From positions 4,092,001 to 4,156,000 of the forward strand of contig NZ_JACCBB010000001.1 in assembly GCF_013409345.1 (NCBI RefSeq): DNA of 64,000 nt. The letters are read 5' to 3'. Each line of letters opens with the position of its first letter. Positions within the stretch are counted from its first letter, which is position 1. Both the position numbers and the translations under genes were made by a program. Shown piece after piece: positions 21,991 through 29,981 of this stretch. The notes under the pieces were generated by a model that saw only the letters and a program-made list of their open reading frames with translations, made no database searches and was not told the origin of the DNA. Origin of the DNA: Kineococcus aurantiacus (GTDB lineage Bacteria; Actinomycetota; Actinomycetes; Actinomycetales; Kineococcaceae).

Positions 21991-22896
21991 GTGAACAGAG
22001 CGGTGCGCTTCGAGCGCTGGGGCGGACCCGACGTGCTGCAGGTCGTGGAGGTCCCCGCCCGCGCACCCGGCCGCGGCGAGGTGGCCGTGACGGTGCGCGC
22101 GGCGGGCATCACCGCGGGGGAGTCCGCCGCCCGCGAGGGCGCGCTCGCCCAGCTGTACCCCACGGCCTTCCCCGCCGCCACGGGCTCGGAGTTCGCCGGC
22201 GTCGTCACCGCCACCGGGCCCGGGTCGCGCTTCGCGGTCGGGGAGGAGGTGCTGGGCTGGAGCCCCGAGCACGCCGGTCACGCCGACGTCGTCGTCGTGC
22301 CCGACACCGCGCTGGTCCTCAAACCGGCCGTCGTGTCCTGGGAGGTCGCCGGCGCCCTGTACGTGGCGGGCGTGACGGCGTGGACCTGCGTGACGGACAC
22401 CGGCGTGGGCGACGGTGACGTCGTCCTCGTCGTGGGCGCGGCCTCGGACGCCGGGACGCTCGCGGTGCAGCTGGCCCGGCTGTGCGGCGCCGAGGTCGTC
22501 GGCGTGGCCGACGCCGTGCACCACGACTGGCTGCACGCCCACGGGGCCGACGCCGTGCTGCCGGCCGACGCGGGGGCGCTGGCCCGGGTCGTGCACGACC
22601 GCCGCGGCCGCGTCGACGTCATCGTCGACACCACGGGCGCCGACGTGGAGCACCTCGCCGAGGCGCTGGGCGTCCCCGTGGCGCGCTGCGTGGCGACCCT
22701 GCCGCTGGAGGCGGACCTGGAGTTCGGGCCGGTCGCGGAGCGGCGGGCCGAGGTGCTGGCCGAGCTCGTCGAGCTCGTCGCCGACGACCGGCTGCACGTG
22801 CCCATCGCCGGGTCCTTCCCGCTCAGCGACGTCGTCGAGGCGTTCGCCACGGCCGAGCGACCGCACCGGCAGGGCCGGATCGTCCTGCTGCCCTGA
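21991..22896 (+). CDS. Quinone-oxidoreductase-like MDR family NAD(P)-dependent enzyme
   Basis: 301 residues. Medium-chain dehydrogenase/reductase without zinc ligands: VRFERWGGPDVLQVVEVPAR, GSEFAGVVTATGPG, dinucleotide motif VLVVGAASDAGTLAVQLARL (a degenerate GxxGxxG) and the end PLSDVVEAFATAERPHRQGR. The family reduces quinones or enones with NADPH; substrate unknown. GTG 21991 is 6 bases after CAGGCT (21979-21984), so the message is probably leaderless. Confidence 0.9.
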   Translation: MNRAVRFERWGGPDVLQVVEVPARAPGRGEVAVTVRAAGITAGESAAREGALAQLYPTAFPAATGSEFAGVVTATGPGSRFAVGEEVLGWSPEHAGHADVVVVPDTALVLKPAVVSWEVAGALYVAGVTAWTCVTDTGVGDGDVVLVVGAASDAGTLAVQLARLCGAEVVGVADAVHHDWLHAHGADAVLPADAGALARVVHDRRGRVDVIVDTTGADVEHLAEALGVPVARCVATLPLEADLEFGPVAERRAEVLAELVELVADDRLHVPIAGSFPLSDVVEAFATAERPHRQGRIVLLP

Positions 22897-22930
22897 GCGG
22901 ACCGGCGCCCGGCCCAGTCAGCCCGCCCGG

Positions 22931-24721
22931 TCAGCCCGCCGGGTGCTCCCGCTGCGCCGCCAGCCGCACGGCCGTGCCGGCGGAGCCGAACCCGCGGTAC
23001 CCGCCCCGGCGCTGGAGGACCTCGACGAAGAACTCCCGGCTCACGGCCCGGGTGAAGAAGTGCAGCAGCTCGCCGCCGGAGTCGTCCCGGTCGTAGAAGA
23101 GGCCGTGCTCGCGCAGCGCGTCGCAGAACGCCTCCTCCAGCCCGAACCGCGCGGCGAGGTCGTCGTGGTAGTTGGCGGGGACCGCCAGCACGTGCCCGCC
23201 GGCCGCGGCGAAGCGGCGCGCGGTGGCGAACACGTCGTCCGTGGCGAAGGCCACGTGGCCCGCCGCCAGCGGCCGCCCGCGCAGGGTCGCCGACGTGGGC
23301 CCGACGTTCAGGGCGATCCGGACCGTGTCGTCGCCGGAGCGGTAGGCCCGCGAGCGCAGCAGGCCGTCCGGGGCCCCGACCTCCACCAGCTCACCGGGCT
23401 CCATGCCCAGCACCGTGGTGAGGAACAGGCCCGCGGAGTCGAACCCCGCGAACGGCTGCGGGAGGGCGACGTGGTCGACGGCCAGCAGCGACGGCTCCCC
23501 GGCCGGTCCCAGCCCCGTCGGGACGAAGTCGTCGCGCCAGTCCGGGGCCGGCCCGCAGAACTGCACCCACGTCCCGTCGGGGGCGACGAGGGAGGGGATC
23601 TCCGCCTCGCCCGGCCCCACGGGCCGGTGCACGACCGGCGCCAGCAGCTCGCGGGCGCGCTCGGCCAGCAGGTGCGGGCGGGGGGCGCGCAGGCCCAGCG
23701 ACGACAGCCGGGCCCGCTCGGACGTCGCGCGGTGGTTGACGACCACCTGCACGTCCTCGCCGGCGCTCCACAGGTCGACGTCGCCGCGGCGGTGCGTCCC
23801 GGTCCGCACCAGCCCCAGCGCCCCGAGCAGGTCGGCGACCGCCGGCGCCCCCGGACCGGAGGCGGCCACCTCGACGAAGGCCCAGCCCGCCGGCGCGGGC
23901 GCGGCGGGCAGCGTCCCGGGGACGGTGAGGTCGGCCAGGTGCCGCAGCGAGCGCATCGCGTCGACGGCCGCGCGACGGGGGTCGCTCTGCCGGTACAGGT
24001 CGTTGAAGACCTCCAGGGACACGGGCCCGTCGTAGCCGGCCGCGGTGACGGCGCGCTGGAACCGGGCCAGGTCGAAGCCGCCCTGGCCCGGGAAGAGCCG
24101 GTGGTGGCGCGACCACGGCAGCACGTCCATGCCCAGCAGCGGCGCGTCGGCGACCTGGCAGAAGAACAGCTTGTCCAGGGTCGCGATGGCGTCGGGGTCG
24201 TCGCCGCGGGACAGGACGTGGAAGGAGTCCACGCACGTCCCCAGCCCCGGGTGGTCGGCCAGGGCCACGACCCGGGCGCCGTGCCGGTAGTCGGCCACGT
24301 GCGCGCCCCAGGCCAGCGCCTCGTACGCCAGCCGCACGCCGTGCCCGGCCGCCACGTCGGCCAGCGCCGCCAGCTGCGCGGCCAGCTCGTCGTCGTCGCG
24401 CACCGCGCCGGCGTGCACGGCCGAGCAGACGAGCACCAGGTCGCAGCCCAGCTCGGCCGTCAGCGCGGCCTTGCGGCGCAACCGCTCCCGCGTCCTGGCC
24501 ACGACGGCGGCGTCGACGTCGTCGGGGTCGCGGAAGGGCTGGAACAGGGCGATGCCCAGCCCCAGGTCCTCGGCCAGCGCCCGCACCTGCGCCGGGCGCA
24601 GCGGGCACGCCAGCAGGTCCGGCTCGAACACCTCCACGGCGTCGAAGCCCGCGGCGGCCGCCGCGCGCAGCTTCTCCGGCAGCGTCCCCGCCAGGCTCAC
24701 GGTGGCGATCGAGGTGCGCAC
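22931..24721 (-). CDS. Two-domain enzyme: 3-dehydroshikimate dehydratase-like barrel fused to HPPD-like VOC domain
   Basis: 596 residues from GTG 24721. The N-terminal half is an AP-endonuclease-2/xylose-isomerase-like TIM barrel with metal ligands in LAYEALAWG, CVDSFHVLS, FCQVADAPL and VSLEVFND. The C-terminal half (~290-590) has VOC folds like 4-hydroxyphenylpyruvate dioxygenase (LLAVDHVALPQP, HVAFATDDVFATARRF, ELLHFFTRAVSREFFVEVLQRRGGYRGFG). This two-part build matches QuiC-type 3-dehydroshikimate dehydratases that make protocatechuate in quinate/shikimate breakdown. The start is chosen from a -10-like CAGGGT 7 bases upstream; GTG 24730 is the alternative. No other quinate genes are near. 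Confidence 0.88.
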   Translation of the reverse strand: MRTSIATVSLAGTLPEKLRAAAAAGFDAVEVFEPDLLACPLRPAQVRALAEDLGLGIALFQPFRDPDDVDAAVVARTRERLRRKAALTAELGCDLVLVCSAVHAGAVRDDDELAAQLAALADVAAGHGVRLAYEALAWGAHVADYRHGARVVALADHPGLGTCVDSFHVLSRGDDPDAIATLDKLFFCQVADAPLLGMDVLPWSRHHRLFPGQGGFDLARFQRAVTAAGYDGPVSLEVFNDLYRQSDPRRAAVDAMRSLRHLADLTVPGTLPAAPAPAGWAFVEVAASGPGAPAVADLLGALGLVRTGTHRRGDVDLWSAGEDVQVVVNHRATSERARLSSLGLRAPRPHLLAERARELLAPVVHRPVGPGEAEIPSLVAPDGTWVQFCGPAPDWRDDFVPTGLGPAGEPSLLAVDHVALPQPFAGFDSAGLFLTTVLGMEPGELVEVGAPDGLLRSRAYRSGDDTVRIALNVGPTSATLRGRPLAAGHVAFATDDVFATARRFAAAGGHVLAVPANYHDDLAARFGLEEAFCDALREHGLFYDRDDSGGELLHFFTRAVSREFFVEVLQRRGGYRGFGSAGTAVRLAAQREHPAG

Positions 24722-24728
24722 GGTCCCC

Positions 24729-24734
24729 ACCCTG
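24729..24734 (-). promoter_or_regulatory. Probable -10 box (CAGGGT) deciding the start of the dehydratase gene
   Basis: CAGGGT (minus strand) ends 7 bases before GTG 24721 and overlaps the alternative start GTG 24730, which could then not be transcribed. Confidence 0.4.
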
Positions 24735-24765
24735 TCACGCGCCGTCCCCGACGTAGGGTGCGGTC

Positions 24766-25443
24766 GTGACGCACCCCGTGCTCGACCGCCCGTTCGCCGC
24801 CGTCCTGTTCGACATGGACGGCACGCTCGTCGACTCCACCGCGGCCATCGCCCGCAGCTGGACGACGTGGGCGCTCGAGCACGGCGTCACCGCCGAGCAG
24901 CTCGCCGCCGCCGCCGGTCACGGGCGGCCCGCCCCCGAGATCGTCGCCGACCTCCTCGGGCCCGGGCGGTCGGTGGCGGCCGCCGCCCGCATCCTGGAGC
25001 TGGAGGTCGCCGACGTCGACGACGTCGTGCAGCTGCCCGGCGTGCCGGAGCTGCTGGCCGCCCTGCCCGCCGGGTCGTGGGCCGTCGTCACGTCCTGCTC
25101 GGCCCCGCTGGCCGACGCCCGCCGGCACGCCGCGGGCCTGCCCGAACCCGCCGTCCTCGTGACCTTCGACGACGTCGAGCGCGGCAAGCCCGCCCCCGAC
25201 TGCTTCCTGCTGGCCGCCGAGCGCCTGGGGGTCGACCCCGCCGACTGCCTCGTCGTCGAGGACGCCCCCGCGGGCCTGGCCGCGGCCCGCGCGGCGGGCT
25301 GCGCGACCCTGGCCGTGCGCACGACCCACCCCGAGGGCCCCCTGGACGCGGACCTGGTGGTGCCGCTGCTGTCGGGGGTGCGGGTCAGCGCCGGTCCCGA
25401 GGGTCTGCGGGTGCTCCCGGCCGACGCCGCGGTGGCCGTGTAA
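24766..25443 (+). CDS. HAD-IA sugar-phosphatase-like hydrolase
   Basis: 225 residues. HAD motifs: VLFDMDGTLVDST (nucleophile Asp), VVTSCSAPL (Thr/Ser), ERGKPAPDCFL (Lys) and VVEDAPAGLAAARAAG. The small alpha-helical cap and TSCS motif fit sugar or sugar-alcohol phosphatases such as glycerol-3-phosphatase or 2-deoxyglucose-6-phosphatase; exact substrate unknown. GTG 24766 lies 6 bases after TAGGGT (24754-24759), so it is probably leaderless. It is divergent from the dehydratase gene and ends at a strong hairpin. Confidence 0.9.
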   Translation: MTHPVLDRPFAAVLFDMDGTLVDSTAAIARSWTTWALEHGVTAEQLAAAAGHGRPAPEIVADLLGPGRSVAAAARILELEVADVDDVVQLPGVPELLAALPAGSWAVVTSCSAPLADARRHAAGLPEPAVLVTFDDVERGKPAPDCFLLAAERLGVDPADCLVVEDAPAGLAAARAAGCATLAVRTTHPEGPLDADLVVPLLSGVRVSAGPEGLRVLPADAAVAV

Positions 25444-25477
25444 CGCCGGGTCGGCCGGCGCCGATGTGCTCCCGGGA

Positions 25478-25517
25478 CCCGGTCGCTGCCCGGACCCCCG
25501 AGCGGGCAGCGACCGGG
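25478..25517 (+). terminator. Terminator after the HAD hydrolase gene
   Basis: Perfect 15-bp stem (25478-25492 with 25503-25517, loop of 10). It isolates the HAD gene from the dapA promoter at 25566. Confidence 0.75.
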
Positions 25518-25565
25518 CTCCTCCACGTCGGGGGTCTGGTGGGCCGGTGCGGGGCCCCCGCGCGG

Positions 25566-25571
25566 TAACCT
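25566..25571 (+). promoter_or_regulatory. Probable -10 box (TAACCT) of dapA
   Basis: TAACCT ends 6 bases before the dapA ATG, with only CCCCCC between, so no Shine-Dalgarno can exist: a clear leaderless example. Confidence 0.5.
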
Positions 25572-25577
25572 CCCCCC

Positions 25578-26504
25578 ATGCCCACCGCCACCACCGCAGT
25601 GCCCCCGCGTCCCTTCGGGACGGTGCTGAGCGCGATGGTGACCCCCTTCACCCCCGACGGGTCGCTGGACCTGACCGCGGCGGCGTCGCTGGCCGAGCAC
25701 CTCGTCGCCGACGGCCACGACGGCCTCGTCGTCAGCGGCACGACGGGGGAGTCGCCCACCACGAGCGACGAGGAGAAGGACGCGCTGCTGCGCGCGGTGC
25801 TCGAGGCCGTCGGGGACCGCGCCACCGTGGTGGCCGGGGTCGGCACCAACGACACGCGGCACACCGTGGAGCTGGCGCGCGCCGCCGAGAAGGCCGGCGC
25901 GCACGGGCTGCTCGTCGTCACGCCGTACTACAACAAGCCCCCGCAGGCCGCGCTGCTGGCGCACTTCACGACCGTCGCCGACGCGACCGGCCTGCCCGTC
26001 ATGCTCTACGACATCCCCGGCCGGTCCGGGGTGCCGATCGAGACCGAGACCCTCGTGCGCGCCGCCGAGCACGACCGCATCCTGGCCGTCAAGGACGCCA
26101 AGAGCGACCTGTTCGCCTCCGCGCAGGTCCTGGCCCGCACCGACCTGGCCTACTACTCCGGCGAGGACGCGCTGAACCTCCCGCTGCTGTCGCTGGGCGG
26201 CTCGGGCATCGTCTCGGTCGTCAGCCACGTCGCCGGGCGCGCCTACGCCGAGCTCATCGCCGCCCTCGACGCCGGCGACCTGCCCACCGCGCGCGCGGTC
26301 AACGCCCGGCTGCTGCCCGCGGTCCGGGGGATCATGACCCGCACCCAGGGCGCCGTGGCCGTCAAGGCCGCCCTCGAGCTGACCGGGGTGCTGCCCGGTC
26401 GCACGGTCCGGCAGCCGCTGCTGCCGGCCACCGCCGACGAGGTCGAGGCCATCGCCGCCGACCTCGCCCTGGCCGGTCTGGCACCGGCCACCCACGACGC
26501 CTGA
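25578..26504 (+). CDS. dapA: 4-hydroxy-tetrahydrodipicolinate synthase
   Basis: 308 residues. It condenses pyruvate with aspartate semialdehyde, the first committed step of diaminopimelate/lysine synthesis. TIM-barrel aldolase motifs: VVSGTTGESPTTSDEE, VTPYYNKPPQAALLAHF with the catalytic Tyr, MLYDIPGRSGV, and the Schiff-base lysine in ILAVKDAKSDL. It is followed by rnj after 48 bases, the order known from other actinobacteria. A thyX gene often found just before dapA is not present; the HAD gene stands there. Confidence 0.97.
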   Translation: MPTATTAVPPRPFGTVLSAMVTPFTPDGSLDLTAAASLAEHLVADGHDGLVVSGTTGESPTTSDEEKDALLRAVLEAVGDRATVVAGVGTNDTRHTVELARAAEKAGAHGLLVVTPYYNKPPQAALLAHFTTVADATGLPVMLYDIPGRSGVPIETETLVRAAEHDRILAVKDAKSDLFASAQVLARTDLAYYSGEDALNLPLLSLGGSGIVSVVSHVAGRAYAELIAALDAGDLPTARAVNARLLPAVRGIMTRTQGAVAVKAALELTGVLPGRTVRQPLLPATADEVEAIAADLALAGLAPATHDA

Positions 26505-26552
26505 TCCACCCCTTCCCACGGTCGCGGCCACCACGGCCGCAGGAGGAGCCGC

Positions 26553-28238
26553 ATGAGCCACCCCCACCCCGAACTCACGGCGCCGCCGAAGCTGCCGAAG
26601 GGCGCCCTGCGCGTCTTCGGCCTCGGCGGTCTCGGCGAGGTCGGACGCAACATGACCGTCTTCGAGTACGACGGCAAGCTGCTCGTCGTCGACTGCGGGG
26701 TCCTGTTCCCCGAGGACCACCAGCCCGGGGTCGACCTGATCCTGCCGGACTTCGGCCCCATCGCCGACCGGCTCGACGACATCGTCGCCCTCGTCCTGAC
26801 CCACGGGCACGAGGACCACATCGGGGCCGTCCCGTACCTGCTCAAGCTCCGGTCCGACATCCCCCTGCTGGGGTCGCAGCTGACGCTGGCGCTCATCGAG
26901 GCCAAGCTCAAGGAGCACCGGATCCGGCCCTACACGCACGCGGTGCGCGAGGGTCAGAAGGAGCAGCTCGGGCCGTTCGACTGCGAGTTCATCGCCGTCA
27001 ACCACTCCATCCCGGACGCGCTCGCCGTGGCGATCCGCACCGGCGCGGGCCTGGCCCTGCACACCGGTGACTTCAAGATGGACCAGCTCCCGCTGGACAA
27101 CCGCATCACCGACCTCAACGCGTTCGCGCGGCTGGGGGACGAGGGCGTGGACCTGTTCTGCGTCGACTCCACCAACGCCGAGGTCCCCGGGTTCACCGCT
27201 CCCGAGCGCGACATCGGCCCGGTGCTGGAGCAGCTGTTCGGCCGCGCCGAGCACCGCATCATCGTGGCCTCGTTCGCCTCCCACGTGCACCGCGTGCAGC
27301 AGGTGCTCAACGCCGCCGACGCGCACGGCCGCAAGGTCGCGCTCGTGGGCCGCTCGATGGTCCGGAACATGGGCATCGCCGCGGACCTGGGGTACCTGCA
27401 GGTCCCGAAGAACATCCTCATCGACCTCAAGCAGGTCGACGACCTGCCCGACGACCGCGTCGTGCTGATGTGCACCGGCTCGCAGGGCGAGCCGATGGCG
27501 GCGCTGTCGCGCATGGCCAACCGCGACCACCGCATCTCCATCGACCGCGGTGACACGGTGATCCTGGCCAGCTCGCTCATCCCGGGCAACGAGAACGCGG
27601 TGTTCCGCGTCGTCAACGGGCTGGCCCGGCTCGGCGCGACCGTCGTGCACCAGCAGAGCGCGAAGATCCACGTCTCCGGCCACGCCAGCGCCGGGGAACT
27701 GCTGTACTGCTACAACATCCTCAAGCCCCGCAACGTCATGCCGGTCCACGGGGAGATCCGCCACCTGCTGGCCAACGGTGACCTCGCCGTCAAGACCGGG
27801 GTGCCGCGCGAGCGCGTGGTCATCGCCGAGGACGGCGTCGTCGTCGACCTCGTCGACGGGAAGGCCAGCATCGTCGGGTCCGTGCCCGTCGGGTACGTCT
27901 ACGTCGACGGCTCCAGCGTCGGGGAGATCACCGAGGCCGACCTGAAGGACCGGCGGATCCTGGGCGAGGAGGGGTTCATCTCCATCTTCGTCGCCGTCGA
28001 CTCCGTCACCGGCAAGGTCGTCTCCGGGCCGGAGTTCAACGCGCGCGGGTTCATCGGCGACGGCGACGACCGGTTCAACACGATCCGCAAGCGGGTCGAG
28101 AACGCGCTCAACGAGGCCTCGACGGGCCCCGTCGACACGTACCAGCTGCAGCAGATCGTGCGCCGGACCGTGGGGACCTGGGTGTCCCAGACGCACCGCC
28201 GCCGGCCGATGATCGTGCCGGTGGTCGTCACCGCCTGA
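26553..28238 (+). CDS. rnj: Ribonuclease J
   Basis: 561 residues, ATG with AGGAGG at 26540-26545. Metallo-beta-lactamase/beta-CASP nuclease with 5'-exo and endonuclease activity in mRNA decay and rRNA processing. Zinc site HGHEDHIG near residue 83, LHTGDFKMDQ, beta-CASP motif VASFASHVHRVQQVL, and the C-terminal zinc histidine in HVSGHASAGEL and MPVHGEIRHL. Second gene of the dapA operon. It ends in a perfect hairpin. Confidence 0.97.
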   Translation: MSHPHPELTAPPKLPKGALRVFGLGGLGEVGRNMTVFEYDGKLLVVDCGVLFPEDHQPGVDLILPDFGPIADRLDDIVALVLTHGHEDHIGAVPYLLKLRSDIPLLGSQLTLALIEAKLKEHRIRPYTHAVREGQKEQLGPFDCEFIAVNHSIPDALAVAIRTGAGLALHTGDFKMDQLPLDNRITDLNAFARLGDEGVDLFCVDSTNAEVPGFTAPERDIGPVLEQLFGRAEHRIIVASFASHVHRVQQVLNAADAHGRKVALVGRSMVRNMGIAADLGYLQVPKNILIDLKQVDDLPDDRVVLMCTGSQGEPMAALSRMANRDHRISIDRGDTVILASSLIPGNENAVFRVVNGLARLGATVVHQQSAKIHVSGHASAGELLYCYNILKPRNVMPVHGEIRHLLANGDLAVKTGVPRERVVIAEDGVVVDLVDGKASIVGSVPVGYVYVDGSSVGEITEADLKDRRILGEEGFISIFVAVDSVTGKVVSGPEFNARGFIGDGDDRFNTIRKRVENALNEASTGPVDTYQLQQIVRRTVGTWVSQTHRRRPMIVPVVVTA

Positions 28239-28246
28239 CCCGCGGG

Positions 28247-28284
28247 GCGCGGCCCCGTCCGGTCCTCACCGGACGGGGCCGCGC
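28247..28284 (+). terminator. rnj terminator
   Basis: Perfect 16-bp stem (28247-28262 with 28269-28284, loop TCCTCA). It ends two bases before the likely -10 of arr. Confidence 0.8.
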
Positions 28285-28285
28285 C

Positions 28286-28291
28286 TACGCT
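28286..28291 (+). promoter_or_regulatory. Probable -10 box (TACGCT) of arr
   Basis: TACGCT ends 7 bases before GTG 28299; the base of the rnj terminator touches it. A leaderless message is likely. Confidence 0.4.
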
Positions 28292-28298
28292 GGGCGGG

Positions 28299-28739
28299 GT
28301 GAGCCCCGCACCGCACCCCGGACCGTTCTTCCACGGCACCCGGGCCGACCTGCGGGCCGGTGACCTCCTCACCGCCGGCCGCCGGTCCAACTACCGGCCC
28401 GAGGTCGTCATGAACCACGTCTACTTCACCGCGCTCGTCGACGGGGCGGGGCTGGCGGCCGAGCTGGCCGTGGCGCTGGCCCGGCAGGCCGACCCGGCGG
28501 CCGACCCCGGCGCGCCGCGGGTCTACCGCGTCGAGCCGACCGGTCCCTTCGAGGAAGACCCGAACGTGACGGACGAGAAGTACCCGGGCAACCCCACCCT
28601 GTCCTACCGCAGCACCGCCCCGCTGCGGGTCCTCGGCGAGGTCGCCGACTGGCCCCGGCTCACCCCGCAAGCGCTGCGGGCCTGGCAGGAACGCCTGGCG
28701 GCGCTGCTCGCGGACGAGCGGGCCGAGATCGTCAACTGA
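28299..28739 (+). CDS. arr: NAD(+)--rifampin ADP-ribosyltransferase
   Basis: 146 residues, the compact size of Arr enzymes. It inactivates rifamycins by ADP-ribosylation of the C23 hydroxyl. Family features: PFFHGTRADLRAGDLL with the first catalytic His, NYRPEVVMNHVYFTA with Tyr, and YRVEPTGPFEEDPNVTDEKY followed by FPGNPT-like PGNPTLSYRS, which holds the acidic residue region. Chromosomal arr genes are common in environmental actinobacteria. There is no integron or transposon here, so it looks native. Its last 8 bases overlap the convergent membrane gene. Confidence 0.95.
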   Translation: MSPAPHPGPFFHGTRADLRAGDLLTAGRRSNYRPEVVMNHVYFTALVDGAGLAAELAVALARQADPAADPGAPRVYRVEPTGPFEEDPNVTDEKYPGNPTLSYRSTAPLRVLGEVADWPRLTPQALRAWQERLAALLADERAEIVN

Positions 28740-29859
28740 CCCGCCCGGCGCGCTGCGGGACCGCGCGCCCGGCCGCCGCCGCGACCTGCCCCACGAGGGC
28801 CTCCAGCGGTCCGCGGCCCACCAGCAGCCGCCAGGCGGTGGCCAGCAGCACACCCCCCAGCACGTGCAGGCCCAGCAGGGTGAGGGAGTCGTCGTCGGTG
28901 CGCGACAGCGCCAGGACGTGCGCGGTGTAGACCGTGAGCGGCAGGGCGCCCAGCGCCGCCACGGGCACCAGGAACCGCGTCACCGCGGCCGGCAGCAGGC
29001 ACGCCGCCCCGATGACGGCCACCGCCGTCCCGGCGGTGTGCAGCAGGTCGAACGGCGTCCCCGAGTGCGGTGCCGCGACGGCGAGCCACCACGGGTCGTC
29101 GGTGGGCACGGTGCCGTAGAGGTCCACCGACCCCAGCGGCCCGGCCAGCGGTTCCAGCGCCGCCCGCCCGCCGCCCGGGCCCAGCAGCAGCGCGCTGACC
29201 ACCCACGCCCCGGCCGCGACGAGGGCACCGGCGAGGCCCACGCGCAGCGCCACCGCGGGCCGGCGCAGGTCCAGCGTCGAGACGGCCAGCCCGAGCAGCA
29301 GGTACCCGGCCCACCCGACCACGGGGTAGTAGCCGGTCAGGAGCAGGGCCTGCGCCAGGTCCGCGGGCCGGGCCAGCCAGTCCAGGGTCGGCTGCTCGTA
29401 CTGCGCGGGCAGCCCCAGGTCCTCGCGCAGCGCGAAGGACAGGACGGGCGCCAGCGCCAGCCACGCCCCGGCCAGCACCGCCAGCCGCCGCAGCGGCCAC
29501 CACAGGAACGGCAGCACGACGGCGAAGGCCACGCCGTAGTACGGCAGGATGATCGCGATCCGGCTGCCCGCGTCGACCAGCAGCAGGCCGAGCAGCGCGA
29601 TGACCAGCCCGCGGACCACGACGCTCGTCCGGGCCGCCGCCCGGGCGGCGCCGGCGCGGCGGGTGGCCAGGCCCAGGGAGAGACCGGCCAGCACCGCGAA
29701 CAGCCCCGAGGCCCGGCCGTGCGCGACGGCGTACAGGGCACCGGCGAGGCCGGGGGCGTCCTCGCCGGGCAGCACGTGCACGGCCATCATGCCCACGACC
29801 GCCACGGCCCGGGCCAGGTCCACGCCCACGACGCGTCGGGGGTCGGGTCGGGGGCGCAC
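28732..29859 (-). CDS. Membrane acyltransferase-like protein (DUF1624/heparan-glucosaminide acetyltransferase-like, DUF418-like tail)
   Basis: 375 residues with about ten hydrophobic segments. The N-terminal VVGVDLARAVAVVGMMAVHV with its His matches the DUF1624/HGSNAT-like catalytic domain. The C-terminal region (ALGALPLTVYTAHVL) matches DUF418-type ends. Predicted role: acyl transfer across the cytoplasmic membrane to an unknown surface polymer. GTG 29859 is chosen because CAGACT lies 6 bases upstream (minus strand 29866-29871); the frame stays open further up without support. Convergent with arr (8-base overlap), divergent from ftsK. Confidence 0.82.
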   Translation of the reverse strand: MRPRPDPRRVVGVDLARAVAVVGMMAVHVLPGEDAPGLAGALYAVAHGRASGLFAVLAGLSLGLATRRAGAARAAARTSVVVRGLVIALLGLLLVDAGSRIAIILPYYGVAFAVVLPFLWWPLRRLAVLAGAWLALAPVLSFALREDLGLPAQYEQPTLDWLARPADLAQALLLTGYYPVVGWAGYLLLGLAVSTLDLRRPAVALRVGLAGALVAAGAWVVSALLLGPGGGRAALEPLAGPLGSVDLYGTVPTDDPWWLAVAAPHSGTPFDLLHTAGTAVAVIGAACLLPAAVTRFLVPVAALGALPLTVYTAHVLALSRTDDDSLTLLGLHVLGGVLLATAWRLLVGRGPLEALVGQVAAAAGRAVPQRAGRVS

Positions 29860-29981
29860 GGGGCCAGTCTGTCGGGCCGGACCCGGCGTGTCTGCGGTGG
29901 TCCCGCGCAGCCCCGGGAGACGCTGGGGACCGGCTGGGCGCTCGCCCGGTCGGAGCACTCGCGCCCGGGTACCGTGATCGC

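Noticed and set aside
24918-28196. A 1092-codon minus-strand frame over the HAD gene, dapA and rnj
   Set aside because: Antisense shadow of three well-supported genes.
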